A stretch of DNA of 64,000 nucleotides from Geomonas sp. Red32 (lineage in GTDB: Bacteria; Desulfobacterota; Desulfuromonadia; Geobacterales; Geobacteraceae), in contig NZ_JAKLOY010000003.1 in NCBI RefSeq assembly GCF_023652955.1, forward strand, positions 124,001-188,000. Reading direction: 5' to 3'. A program made the translations under genes and the position numbers. Below the pieces are notes generated by a model. That model made no database searches, had not been told where the DNA came from, and saw nothing but the letters and a program-made list of their open reading frames with translations. How positions within the stretch are numbered: position 1 is the stretch's first letter; every line of letters starts with the position of its first letter. Below are positions 17,257 to 25,872 of this stretch, piece after piece.

Positions 17257-19032
17257 ATGAGAATCAAGCCGAAAGTTCCCCTCAGGTTCAAGATGCTGGT
17301 GGCCATGCTGCTGGTCGTCTCGGTGGTTCTGAGCGTCATCACCTTCACCATGGCGAGGCTCTTCCACGTCGACAAGACCGCCTACATCCACGACCTCACC
17401 TCCACCGTGGTGCTCCATACCGCCGCCGAGGCCAATGCCCTGATGACCGGCTACCGGGAGCGGCTCCGCCTCTTCTCCAAGGTAATGGGGGGGGAGGTGG
17501 ATCCGGAACGGCAGCGGGTTCTCAAGGGGCTGTTCGAGGAGTTCGGCGAGTTCGTCATGGTGACCAGGACGACTCCCGACGGCGAGGAGACCGTCTACGA
17601 TGCGGCAGGGCTCCAAGCGGCCGGTGTCGCCAGGGAGGAGCTGGAGCGGTACCGGGAGCGCCATCTCCCACCCGCCACCCTCACCGCGGGGGAGTCCCAC
17701 GTCGAGAACTCCACGGTCTCTCCCAAGCTCCCTACCCTTACCCTGACGATCTGCGAACCGTCGGCAAACGGCGCCGAAGCGGTGACCGCCTCGGCGGTGA
17801 TCCGGCTGGACCGGTTGCAGGGACTCGCCCGCCGCTCGCGGGTCTTCGAGACCTTCCTGCTCGACTCCAACGGGACCTTCCTCGCGCATTCGGACAAGAT
17901 GAAGATCGGGGCCGCCGTGGCCCGGGGGTGGCGGGAACGGGTGGGACGGCTTCCCGGCTCCGGCACCACCATGGAGTACCGGAGCGACGGCCGGGGGATG
18001 GTAGGTGGATTTTCTCCCATCGCCTGCGGGAAGCTCACCGCCGGGGTCCAGATCCCCAAGAGCGCCGCCTACCTCACCTCCCGAAAGCTCCTCTCCGACC
18101 TCCTCGCGGTCTCCCTTTCTCTCCTGGCCGCCGCCTCATTGCTGAGCCTCTTCTGGTCCCGGCGGCTCACCCGTCCCATCGAGAAGCTATCCGAGGCGAC
18201 CCGCATGGTGGGGCAGGGGCGCTTCGACATCGAGGTCAAGACCGATTCCTCCGACGAGATCGGTGCCCTGGCGGATTCCTTCAACACGATGGCGGTGGAG
18301 TTGAACGGGAGGGAGAAGGCGCTCAAGGAGCTCTATGCCCAGCTGGTCCAGTCGGAGAAGATGGCCGCCTTCGGTGCTCTGGGAGCCGGGATCGCCCACG
18401 AGGTGAAGAACCCACTGGCGGGTATCCTGGGGATCGCCCAGCTCTCGATGCGGGGGGTGGAGGAGAGTACCTCGATCGGCAAGAACCTGAAGATCATCGA
18501 GAAAGAGACCAAGCGCTGCAAGAACATCATCGAGAACCTCCTGAAGTTCGCGCGGCAGGAGCGGGTGGAGTTCGAGGAGGTCGATCTTCGCCAGGTGGTC
18601 TCCGATGCCATTGCCATCGTGGACCACCAGCTGGGGATCAACAGCATCCGGGTGGAGAAGGAGCTGGCCGATCGGCTCCCCGCCTGCTCCGGCAACGCTA
18701 ACCAGCTCCAGCAGGTGCTCATGAACCTGATGATCAACGCCCAGCAGGCGATGTCCGGTTCCCCCGGCACCATCCGGCTGACCGCGAGGGAGGGGGCGCA
18801 GGGGTGGCTGGAGCTGCGGATCGCCGACAGCGGCCCGGGCATACCTGAGAAGATCAGGGCGAAGATCTTCGACCCCTTCTTCACCACCAAGCCTGCCGGG
18901 CAGGGGACCGGTCTTGGCCTCTCGGTGACTTACGGGATCGTAAAAGACCACGGAGGCGACATCCGCGTCGAAGGCGGGGAAGGGGAGGGGGCGACCTTCG
19001 TGATCACGCTCCCCACGTTGGGGACGTTGTAG
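17257..19032 (+). CDS. Membrane sensor histidine kinase (CACHE-like sensor, HAMP, HisKA, HATPase)
   Basis: 591 residues, ATG at 17257 with AAGGAGG upstream. TM1 is about residues 9-30, a periplasmic sensor region about 35-270, TM2 about 277-298, and HAMP to about 350. The phospho-acceptor is His381 in [14 protein letters not shown]. The N box is [15 protein letters not shown]1 is DSGPGIPE, the F box is [19 protein letters not shown]. The NtrB-like phospho-acceptor block suits control of a response regulator, and the nearest one is the REC-GGDEF gene 103 bases downstream. A palindromic repeat separates the two, so co-transcription is likely but not certain. Confidence 0.92.
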   Translation: MRIKPKVPLRFKMLVAMLLVVSVVLSVITFTMARLFHVDKTAYIHDLTSTVVLHTAAEANALMTGYRERLRLFSKVMGGEVDPERQRVLKGLFEEFGEFVMVTRTTPDGEETVYDAAGLQAAGVAREELERYRERHLPPATLTAGESHVENSTVSPKLPTLTLTICEPSANGAEAVTASAVIRLDRLQGLARRSRVFETFLLDSNGTFLAHSDKMKIGAAVARGWRERVGRLPGSGTTMEYRSDGRGMVGGFSPIACGKLTAGVQIPKSAAYLTSRKLLSDLLAVSLSLLAAASLLSLFWSRRLTRPIEKLSEATRMVGQGRFDIEVKTDSSDEIGALADSFNTMAVELNGREKALKELYAQLVQSEKMAAFGALGAGIAHEVKNPLAGILGIAQLSMRGVEESTSIGKNLKIIEKETKRCKNIIENLLKFARQERVEFEEVDLRQVVSDAIAIVDHQLGINSIRVEKELADRLPACSGNANQLQQVLMNLMINAQQAMSGSPGTIRLTAREGAQGWLELRIADSGPGIPEKIRAKIFDPFFTTKPAGQGTGLGLSVTYGIVKDHGGDIRVEGGEGEGATFVITLPTLGTL

Positions 19033-19103
19033 GGTGGGCAACCCCCTGCCCACCGGCCTTTTGAGACTGTCGGACCCGCGTGGGCACGGGGTGCCCACCC
19101 TAC
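19029..19103. repeat. Palindromic GTAGGGTGGGCA repeat
   Basis: GTAGGGTGGGCA at the left and its inverse TGCCCACCCTAC at the right bound a 75-base element with inner complementary runs. It contains the stop codon of the kinase. A fragment of the same sequence occurs near 25629. It can form a long hairpin in the transcript and may attenuate read-through. Confidence 0.7.
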
Positions 19104-19135
19104 AGAATGCTACGGTAGGATAAGGAGGTAGAGCC

Positions 19136-20101
19136 ATGAATCTACTGGTCGTTGATGATGAGGAGACCTTGAGAAGCGTGCTGTTACAGGTCTTGGAGGC
19201 GGATGGTTTCAAGGTGTCGGAGGCCGCCAGCGGGGAGGAGGCGCTGCAGTCCTTCCGGGAGGTGTCGCACCCCCTGGTGATCACCGACATCCGGATGGGT
19301 GGAATGAGCGGGATCGAGCTGCTGACCGAGATCAAGCAGCATAATCCCGATACCCAGGTGGTGATCATGACCAGCCATGCCTCGCTCGACAGTGCGGTAA
19401 CCTGCCTACGGGCGGGTGCCTACGACTACCTGATCAAGCCTTTCGAGAGCCTGGATCTCATCTCGGCGGTGGCCGGGCGGGCTGCGGAAAAGGCGAGGCT
19501 GGTGGCCCAGAACCGCGAGCTTGTGGAACAGTTGAAGCGGACCAACGAGGAGCTGCAGCAGGCCAACGATGCACTCAAAGAGATGGCGGTCCGGGACGGA
19601 TTGACCGGGCTTTTCAACCACCGCTACTTCCAGGAGTCGCTCGCCAAGGAGATCAGCCGGGCCAAGCGGTACCAGAAGCACTGCTCGCTCATCTTCATGG
19701 ACGTCGATCACTTCAAGGTCTACAACGACACCCACGGCCATCCGGAGGGGGACAGCCTTTTGAAGACCCTGGCGGGGATCCTTAAATCGGGGGTGCGGTG
19801 CTCGGACGTCGCGGCGCGCTATGGGGGAGAGGAGTTCGTGCTGATGCTTCCGGAGACCTCGAAGCAGGATGCCGTGCGGATCGCCGAGTCGATCAGGTCG
19901 CGGGTAGCGGATGAGCCCTTCCCCGGCCGCGACAAGCAGCCGCTCGGTATCGTGTCGGTCAGCGTCGGCGTCGCCTGTTATCCGGACGACGGCATCGACG
20001 CCCCCTCCCTCCTCTCCTTCGCCGACCGTCTCCTCTACGAGGTCAAACGCAGCGGCCGCAACCGCGTCCTAGGACAACCGCCACCGGTGACGGACAGGTG
20101 A
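19136..20101 (+). CDS. Response regulator diguanylate cyclase (REC-GGDEF)
   Basis: 321 residues, ATG behind AAGGAGG. The receiver domain occupies about 1-120, with D7-D8, phospho-acceptor D51 (VITDIRMGG) and Lys in YLIKPF. A short coiled coil (about 125-145) leads to the GGDEF domain. The active site is GGEEF, and an RxxD product-inhibition site (RCSD) lies five residues before it. The guanine-contacting Asn (YNDTHGH) and Asp (EGDS) are both present. The Geobacter hybrid cyclases that make cGAMP carry Ser at that Asp, so c-di-GMP is the predicted product. The nearby kinase is the likely phosphodonor. Confidence 0.93.
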   Translation: MNLLVVDDEETLRSVLLQVLEADGFKVSEAASGEEALQSFREVSHPLVITDIRMGGMSGIELLTEIKQHNPDTQVVIMTSHASLDSAVTCLRAGAYDYLIKPFESLDLISAVAGRAAEKARLVAQNRELVEQLKRTNEELQQANDALKEMAVRDGLTGLFNHRYFQESLAKEISRAKRYQKHCSLIFMDVDHFKVYNDTHGHPEGDSLLKTLAGILKSGVRCSDVAARYGGEEFVLMLPETSKQDAVRIAESIRSRVADEPFPGRDKQPLGIVSVSVGVACYPDDGIDAPSLLSFADRLLYEVKRSGRNRVLGQPPPVTDR

Positions 20102-20192
20102 CTGGAACCGCTAATGACTCCCTCTCCTTCAAGGAGAGGGGCGGGGTGAGGATGGGGTAGTCGTGGGGAACTGATGGGAGAGACACTCTTAC

Positions 20193-20232
20193 AAAAAAAG
20201 GGGTTACGGCAGCGCGCCGTAACCCCTTTTTT
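20193..20232. terminator. Bidirectional terminator
   Basis: AAAAAAAGGGGTTACGGC and its complement GCCGTAACCCCTTTTTTT enclose a short loop. The stem is long and perfect, with A- and T-runs on both sides. It closes the GGDEF gene on one strand and arnD on the other; the arnD stop codon lies in the T-run. Confidence 0.93.
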
Positions 20233-21118
20233 ATTTCTGGATCGCCACGAGTCCGGCCCGGCCGGGGAGCTCGCCCATATACATCTCGGCGTCGGGGGCG
20301 TCCTTGCCGAAGAGAGCGGCCGCTTCGGCCAAGGTGACGAAGCGGACGCCCAGCCGCTGCAGGTGCTCGATCAGCCTGATGAACGACTCGGACATGATCC
20401 CTCCTTCCATCTCAGCGTGGATGGTATGGACGTTCAGCCCCGGCTTCAGCTTTGAGAGGTAGAAATCGTTGACGTTGCCGGCGGTGACACCGTCGGTACC
20501 GATGATCTCGTCCAAGGTAGGCCAGGTGCTGGGGATCTGGAGAGTGGCGTAGCGCTTCCCTGCGAAGACGGGGTAGAAGGGGGCGTAACCGCGGGAGTCG
20601 CTGCAAAAGTCGAGCTTCATGCTGTCCTGGAGGGCGAGCGAGGTGGCGGAGACGGTCCAGCCGGGTGCGGCGGTGGTGGCCGGGCGGGCTCCCATGATCT
20701 TCTGGAAGAGATCTGCCGCCTGGCCCATTTCCTTGGCCACCTGCACCTCGCTGAGGCGCGGCAGGTAGTCGTGCCAGTATACGTGGTCCCAGCAGTGGAC
20801 GCCGGTCTCGTGCCCCTGCGCGGCCGTGGTGCGTAGCACCTCCGGGAACGAGGACGCGATCTGGGGAGCGGGCAGCAGTGTCCCGTACATCATGGTCTTC
20901 AGCCCGTAGGCGCCCGGCGCCTTGGTGCGGAGCATCTTCTGGAGGAACCCCTTGCGGGTGAAGATCCGCCGGATCGCCTTGCCGGAGTTGTCCGGCCCCA
21001 TGGAGAAGTAGAAAGTGGAGCGGATGCCGGCCTGCTCCATGATGTCCAAAAGACGCGGAACTCCGTCGCGGGTTCCGACGTAGGTATCGACGTCGACTTT
21101 GAGGGCTACGTAGGTCAT
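20231..21118 (-). CDS. arnD: ArnD, 4-deoxy-4-formamido-arabinose-phosphoundecaprenol deformylase
   Basis: 295 residues from ATG at 21118. It begins KVDVDTYVGTRDGVPRLLDI, matching the ArnD signature (IDVDT..GTR.GVPRLL) and carrying the metal-binding Asp of the NodB fold. HETGVHCWDHVYW supplies the His ligands, and VHTIHAEMEGG is typical of ArnD. It removes the formyl group from undecaprenyl-phosphate-Ara4FN in the polymyxin-resistance lipid A pathway, at the inner membrane. The ribosome site is weak (GAGGT), and a repeat-rich 164-base gap separates it from the decarboxylase gene, so it may have lower expression than the genes upstream. It is the last gene of the set. Confidence 0.9.
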   Translation of the reverse strand: MTYVALKVDVDTYVGTRDGVPRLLDIMEQAGIRSTFYFSMGPDNSGKAIRRIFTRKGFLQKMLRTKAPGAYGLKTMMYGTLLPAPQIASSFPEVLRTTAAQGHETGVHCWDHVYWHDYLPRLSEVQVAKEMGQAADLFQKIMGARPATTAAPGWTVSATSLALQDSMKLDFCSDSRGYAPFYPVFAGKRYATLQIPSTWPTLDEIIGTDGVTAGNVNDFYLSKLKPGLNVHTIHAEMEGGIMSESFIRLIEHLQRLGVRFVTLAEAAALFGKDAPDAEMYMGELPGRAGLVAIQK

Positions 21119-21150
21119 TGGTGGGGGACCTCGAGAGGGGGCTACACGTT

Positions 21151-21183
21151 CCCCCCTTGTCAAAGGGGGGACAGGGGGGATTT
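21151..21183 (+). repeat. Copy of the 33-base C6..G6..G6 repeat
   Basis: C-run, TTGTCAAA (TTTGCGAA in other copies), G6, ACA, G6, ATTT. It lies between the decarboxylase gene and arnD. The same unit forms the inverted ends of the DUF559 cassette at 52024-52452. A second, longer palindrome with CCCCACCCCCTGCCC and its inverse follows at about 21222-21270. Confidence 0.85.
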
Positions 21184-21282
21184 GCCTTCATGCCAGGGTA
21201 CTACTGCGTGGAAGCCTCCCCCACCCCCTGCCCCCCTCCCACAAGGGGAGGGGGGCAGGGGGTGGGGTGAGAATAGGACGGT

Positions 21283-22323
21283 TTAGAGCAGGTGCTCGAT
21301 CTTCTCGCGCTGCTCGATGAGGTAGAAATCGAGGGTTTTCCTGAGAGCATCGTCGATGCTGGTGGTCGGCTCCCACCCAAGCTTCTTCTTGGCGTTCTTG
21401 ACGGACGGGACGCGGTTAAGCATGTCCTGGTAACCCTTACCGTAGAAGCTGTCGGAGGTGGTCTCGACGATCTGGCAGTTGTTGGCCTTCTCCTCGTAGC
21501 CCGGGTACTCCTTCACTAGGTCGCGCAGTTTGAGGGCCAGCTCCTTCACGGAGAGGTCGTTCACCGGGTTACCGATGTTGAAGATGCCGCTGTCGGCGCA
21601 TCCGTCCTTGTTCTCGATGATCTTCATGAGGGCGTCGATCCCGTCCTCGACGAAGGTGAAGGAGCGGCGCTGGTTGCCGCCGTCCACCAGGGAGATCGGC
21701 TCCCCGGCCAGGATGTTGTAGAGGAACTGGGTCAGCACGCGGGAGCTGCCCTCTTTGGCGGTGGAGATGGAGTCGAGCTTGGGGCCGATCCAGTTGAAGG
21801 GGCGGAACAGGGTGTAGCGGAGCCCTTCGTGCTCGCCGTAGGCATAGATGACGCGGTCGAGCATCTGCTTAGCGCAGGAGTAGATCCAGCGCTCCTTGTT
21901 GATCGGGCCGAGCATGAGCGGCGAGTTTTCCTCGTCGAACTCGGCGTCCGGGCTCATGCCGTACACCTCGGAGGTGGACGGGAAGATGACCCGCTTCTTG
22001 TATCTCACGCACTGGCGGATGATCTTGAGGTTTTCCTCGAAGTCGAGCTCGAACACGCGCAGCGGATCCTTGACGTAGGTGACGGGGGTGGCGATGGCCA
22101 CCAGCGGCAGCACCACGTCGCACTTCTTGATGTTGTACTCGATCCACTCCTTGTTGATGGTGATGTCACCCTCGAGGAAGTTGAAGCGGGGGTGTCCCAT
22201 CGAATGCTCGAGCTTGTCGCAGCTCATGTCCAGACCGTAGACTTCCCAGTCGGTGGTGTCCAGGATTCTCCTGGTGAGGGCGTTGCCGATGAAGCCGTTG
22301 ACGCCGAGGATAAGAACTTTCAT
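21283..22323 (-). CDS. arnA: UDP-glucuronate C-4'' decarboxylase (ArnA C-terminal half as a separate protein)
   Basis: 346 residues, ATG at 22323. The NAD-binding motif is GVNGFIG; the ArnA-specific blocks CDVVLPLVAIATPVTYVKDP, FELDFEENLKIIRQCV, PSTSEVYGM and RPFNWIGPKLD are all present, and the catalytic pair is in Y-S-C-A-K. It oxidises and decarboxylates UDP-GlcA to UDP-Ara4O, the substrate of ArnB. In E. coli this domain is the C-terminal half of ArnA; here it stands alone, with the formyltransferase encoded 117 bases upstream. The gap between them contains a palindromic repeat. Assignment to ArnA rather than a generic epimerase is secure from these motifs. Confidence 0.92.
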   Translation of the reverse strand: MKVLILGVNGFIGNALTRRILDTTDWEVYGLDMSCDKLEHSMGHPRFNFLEGDITINKEWIEYNIKKCDVVLPLVAIATPVTYVKDPLRVFELDFEENLKIIRQCVRYKKRVIFPSTSEVYGMSPDAEFDEENSPLMLGPINKERWIYSCAKQMLDRVIYAYGEHEGLRYTLFRPFNWIGPKLDSISTAKEGSSRVLTQFLYNILAGEPISLVDGGNQRRSFTFVEDGIDALMKIIENKDGCADSGIFNIGNPVNDLSVKELALKLRDLVKEYPGYEEKANNCQIVETTSDSFYGKGYQDMLNRVPSVKNAKKKLGWEPTTSIDDALRKTLDFYLIEQREKIEHLL

Positions 22324-22440
22324 GTTGTCTCCAATCTATGGTTTTTCAAATTGTCTTCTAAGAAAAGCAGGTTGTCCTGCGAATAGGTATGCAATTCCCC
22401 TCCCCTTGAGGGAGGGGGCGAGGGGGTGGGGGAGGGGAGG

Positions 22441-23352
22441 TTAGGAGAAGCTGCCGCCCTTTATCCCCGCCAGCCGCACGTATTCCCTTGCCTCGACTTC
22501 CGCTGCTCCGTCCTCCTGAAGGGAACGGATCTCCAGCAGACCGGCGCCGGTGCCGACCCTGAGGGGCTCGACGCTGACGATCTTCCCCGGCTCTCCTTCC
22601 CCTTCCACCGGGATGGCTTTCCAGATCAGCACCTTCTTCCCGTCCAGCTCGGCGAAGGCGCCAGGGTAGGGGTGGGTCACCCCGCGGATCAGGTTGTAGA
22701 TCTCCACCGCGCTCCGGTTCCAGTCGATCTTGCCGTCGGCCGGCTTGCGCCCGCCGAAGTAGCTCCCGGTCTTGAGATCCATGGGAATCCTGGGGGCGGT
22801 GCCATTAATCAGCAGCGGGAACGAGCGGGAGATCACCTTGACGGCGGCCTCGGTGACCTTGCCGAACACGTCGTGGGCGGTGTCGGTGAACTCGATGGCC
22901 ACCTTCTCCTGGTCCACGATATCCCCGGCGTCCGGCTTCTCCACCATGTAGTGCAAGGTGGCGCCCGTCTCGGTCTCGCCGTTGATGACTGCCCAGTTGA
23001 TGGGCACCCGTCCGCGGTACTTCGGGAGATAGGAGCCGTGCAGGTTCAATGCGCCCCTCTTCGGAATCTCCAGCACCTCCGGCTTGATCATGTTCCGGTA
23101 ATAGAAGGAAAGGAGCAGGTCGGGCGCGATCTCGCGCACGCGGGCGACGTTCTCCGGGAGGTTGATGTCGCCGGTCTCGGTGGGTATTCCGTGCTTCGCC
23201 GCCAGCTTACGCACCGACTCGAACCAGATCTCCTCTGTCGCCGAGTCTTCGTGGGTGAAAACCAGCGCCACTTCGGCCCCCTGGCGGAGCAGTTCGGAAA
23301 GGCAGCGGTAGCCGACGTTGTGGTAGGCGCAGACGATAATCTTCCCGCTCAC
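22441..23352 (-). CDS. arnA: UDP-Ara4N formyltransferase (ArnA N-terminal half as a separate protein)
   Basis: 303 residues. It matches the formyltransferase half of ArnA: NLHGSYLPKYRG holds the catalytic Asn and His and the formyl-donor loop, and EKPDAGDIVDQE holds the catalytic Asp. The C-terminal region from about residue 205 is the usual OB-like domain (KIDWNRSAVEIYNLIRGVTH). It transfers a formyl group from 10-formyl-THF to UDP-Ara4N, which drives the pathway forward before ArnC. The ATG overlaps the end of arnC by four bases, so it is translationally coupled. Methionyl-tRNA formyltransferase is the main alternative, but the context excludes it. Confidence 0.92.
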   Translation of the reverse strand: MSGKIIVCAYHNVGYRCLSELLRQGAEVALVFTHEDSATEEIWFESVRKLAAKHGIPTETGDINLPENVARVREIAPDLLLSFYYRNMIKPEVLEIPKRGALNLHGSYLPKYRGRVPINWAVINGETETGATLHYMVEKPDAGDIVDQEKVAIEFTDTAHDVFGKVTEAAVKVISRSFPLLINGTAPRIPMDLKTGSYFGGRKPADGKIDWNRSAVEIYNLIRGVTHPYPGAFAELDGKKVLIWKAIPVEGEGEPGKIVSVEPLRVGTGAGLLEIRSLQEDGAAEVEAREYVRLAGIKGGSFS

Positions 23353-24302
23353 CAGTTCACCCCCGTCCCTTCGTCGCCGCCGTGGACTTTTCTCACCACG
23401 TAGCGCGGACGGCGGCGGACCTCCTGGTAGATCCTCCCCACGTACTCGCCCACGATGCCGATCCCGAAGATGATCACCCCGACAAAGAAGAAGAGGATGG
23501 CGAACAGGGTGAAGACCCCCTCCACCTCGGCGCCGATGATGAAGCGGCGGATCAAGAGGAACAGGGCGAAGCCGATGGAGGCCAGCGAGGTGAAGATTCC
23601 CATCAGGGCGAAGAGCTGCAGCGGGACCACGGAAAAGCCGGTCATCAGGTCAAAGTTCAGCCTGATCAGCTTGTAGAGCGAGTACTTGCTCTCACCCTCG
23701 CTCCTTTCCGCGTGCGCGACCTGGATCTCGGTCGGGTTGGCGGCGAAGGTCTGGGCGAGGGCCGGTATGAAGGTGGTGGTTTCCTGGCAGCGGTTGATGT
23801 TGTCGATGATATGGCGATGATAGGCGCGCAGCATGCAGCCGTAGTCGCTCATCTTCATCCCAGTCATCTTGTTGGTGGTGATGTTGACGATCTTGGAGGC
23901 GCCGCGGCGGAAGAAGGTATCCTGGCGTTTTTGCCGGATGGTCCCCACCACGTCGTGTCCCTTCTCGATCTCGGCGACCAGCTTGGGAATCTCCTCGGGA
24001 GGGTTCTGCAGGTCGGCGTCGAGGGTGATGACGATGTCGCCGCGGCTCCGCTCGAACGCGGCCAGGATTGCCATGTGCTGGCCGAAGTTGCCGTTGAACT
24101 CGATCACCCGGAGCTCGGGGATCGTTTCAGTCATGGCTTTGAGGATGGGAAGGGTGCGGTCGCGGGAGCCGTCGTCGGTGAAGATGATTTCGAAGGATTT
24201 TCCCAGCCCGCGCATGACCGGCAAGAGCCTGTCCATGAGCGACGGGAGGTTCCCCTCCTCGTTATAGGCGGGGATCACGATACTGATGTACGGTTTTTCC
24301 AT
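23349..24302 (-). CDS. arnC: ArnC, undecaprenyl-phosphate Ara4FN transferase
   Basis: 317 residues, family 2 glycosyltransferase. ISIVIPAYNEEGNLPSL starts the domain, DDGSRDRT and DADLQNPPEE give the metal and nucleotide-sugar sites, and two membrane helices lie near residues 233-258 and 268-292 (TLFAILFFFVGVIIFGIGIV). It joins Ara4FN to undecaprenyl phosphate on the cytoplasmic face. It begins 18 bases after arnB and overlaps the formyltransferase gene. The gene order with arnB fixes its identity against other polyprenyl glycosyltransferases. Confidence 0.9.
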   Translation of the reverse strand: MEKPYISIVIPAYNEEGNLPSLMDRLLPVMRGLGKSFEIIFTDDGSRDRTLPILKAMTETIPELRVIEFNGNFGQHMAILAAFERSRGDIVITLDADLQNPPEEIPKLVAEIEKGHDVVGTIRQKRQDTFFRRGASKIVNITTNKMTGMKMSDYGCMLRAYHRHIIDNINRCQETTTFIPALAQTFAANPTEIQVAHAERSEGESKYSLYKLIRLNFDLMTGFSVVPLQLFALMGIFTSLASIGFALFLLIRRFIIGAEVEGVFTLFAILFFFVGVIIFGIGIVGEYVGRIYQEVRRRPRYVVRKVHGGDEGTGVNW

Positions 24303-24320
24303 GGTCTCCAGGTGCCTTTC

Positions 24321-25484
24321 TTATTTCCTGTTCCTGGCGATGACGGTCTTGATGGCCTCCACCACGTCGCGCGCGTCGTCCAGCGTCATGAGCGGGAAAA
24401 GCGGCAGCGAAAGGATCCGGTCGGAGGCGTAATCGGCGTGCGGCAGCTCACCCGGTTCGACGTTAAGGGTCTCGCGGTAGAAGGGGTGGTGATGGATCGC
24501 CTTGAAATGGAGGCCCGAGCCGATGTTGAGCTTTTTCAGCTCGTTCATGAACTCGTCGCGGTTGATGGTCAGCTCCTCGATCCTGATGAGCGGGGTGTAG
24601 AGGTGCCAGGCGTGCCGGTGGGGATAGGGGACCTCCAGCGGGGTGAGCACCTCGTCGACCTCGTAGAGCGCCTCCGTGTAGAAGTTGGCCAGCACGGTGC
24701 GCATCTCGATGAAGCTGTCGAGCTTCGCGAGCTGGTGCACCCCGAGGGCGGCCTGCAGGTCCATCATGTTGTACTTGAAGCCCGGCATCATGATGTCGTA
24801 GTTGGGAGTGCCGCTCGCCTGGTAGCGTTTCCACGCTTCCCGGCTCATCCCATGGAACTTCATGAGCGAGATTTCCTCGGCGAGCTGTTCGTTGCGGGTG
24901 GCGACCATCCCCCCTTCGCCGGTGGTGATGTTCTTGATGGGGTGGAAGGAGAAGACCGAGACGCTGTCGAGCGAGCCGATGCGGGCCCCCTTGTACTCGG
25001 TGCCGATGGCGTGGGCGGCATCCTCGATGACGGTGAGGTTATGCTCCTTGGCCAGGGCGAAGATCTCGTCCATGTCGCACGGCTGCCCGGCGAAGTGGAC
25101 CGGGACCAGGGCGCGGGTCTTCGGGGTGATCTTTTTGCGGATTTCGTTGACGTCGATGTTGAGGGTGCCCGGCTCGATGTCGGCCAGGACCGGTTTGCCG
25201 CCTGCCTGGACGATCATGCTGACGGTGGCGGCGAAGGTCATCGGGGTGGTGATCACCTCGTCGCCGGGCTTGAGGTTCAGGGCGAGCATGACAAGGTGCA
25301 GTCCGGCGGTCGCCGAGGAGAGGGGTACCGCGTGCGGGGCGCCTACGTACTCCTTGAAGGCGTCCTCGAAACGCTTCACCTTCGGACCGGTGGTGATCCA
25401 CCCGCTCCTCAGGGAATCCACCACCTCGTTGATCTCTTCTTCACCTATTGTCGGGATGGAAAAGGGAAGAAATTTCTCTCGCAC
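24321..25484 (-). CDS. arnB: ArnB, UDP-Ara4O aminotransferase
   Basis: 387 residues, GTG start at 25484 with AGGAGGG seven bases upstream. It is a DegT/DnrJ/EryC1 aminotransferase: the PLP Lys lies in FSFHPIKNITTGEGG, the phosphate-binding region in SSATAGLHLVM, and the Asp in IEDAAHAIG. It transfers an amino group from glutamate to UDP-Ara4O. It is the first gene of the arn cluster on this strand. The leader contains GACATTGACCT (read on the plus strand), also found upstream of the U32-arnT pair. Confidence 0.92.
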   Translation of the reverse strand: MREKFLPFSIPTIGEEEINEVVDSLRSGWITTGPKVKRFEDAFKEYVGAPHAVPLSSATAGLHLVMLALNLKPGDEVITTPMTFAATVSMIVQAGGKPVLADIEPGTLNIDVNEIRKKITPKTRALVPVHFAGQPCDMDEIFALAKEHNLTVIEDAAHAIGTEYKGARIGSLDSVSVFSFHPIKNITTGEGGMVATRNEQLAEEISLMKFHGMSREAWKRYQASGTPNYDIMMPGFKYNMMDLQAALGVHQLAKLDSFIEMRTVLANFYTEALYEVDEVLTPLEVPYPHRHAWHLYTPLIRIEELTINRDEFMNELKKLNIGSGLHFKAIHHHPFYRETLNVEPGELPHADYASDRILSLPLFPLMTLDDARDVVEAIKTVIARNRK

Positions 25485-25872
25485 GAAAAGCCCTCCTGCT
25501 CATTAGACATTGACCTGCCAATATTACATGAACAGACCCTCGGGTCAAACACTTTCCCCCGGCGCGGCAGGATTTTGAGTATACGGAGCCGATGGAGAGA
25601 GCGGAGGAAGGAAGGCCGGGTTTTACCGTAGGGTGGGCAGCGCACCACCGATGTGATTGGGTCGTAGGCGGGAGGATCAAACGACGGGCGTGGGTATCCG
25701 TCGCTCCCGGCGTCACGTCCCCCCCCTTTGCGAAGGGGGGACAAGGGGGATTTTTGCTGTACTGGGACGTGTCACAGGTGCCGGCATGGGTGCTGCGTGG
25801 AGGCTTCCCCCACCCCCTGACCCCCTCCCTCCAGGGGAGGGGGAATGCAGGTTCCCTCCCCTGGAGGGAGGG
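25485..25872. repeat. 388-base gap filled with dispersed repeats
   Basis: No gene is seen. The contents are the arnB leader (25485-25520), a fragment of the GTAGGGTGGGCA repeat near 25629, a copy of the 33-base C/G-run repeat at 25721-25754, and two facing copies of a palindrome (CCCTCCCTCCAGGGGAGGG and its inverse) between about 25807 and 25895. The last overlaps the end of arnT by about 20 bases. I see no clear terminator for arnT apart from these stems. Confidence 0.75.

Noticed and set aside
19136-20101. The GGDEF protein as a cGAMP-making hybrid cyclase feeding the riboswitch
   Set aside because: The base-contact residue is Asp, as in ordinary diguanylate cyclases, not Ser as in the known Geobacter hybrid enzyme.
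23382-25631. Plus-strand 749-codon frame over arnC and arnB
   Set aside because: It is a shadow frame; arnB and arnC on the minus strand carry unambiguous catalytic motifs.
21119-25872. CRISPR-like repeats in the arn region
   Set aside because: Copies are single palindromes at irregular distances, without spacers of uniform length.
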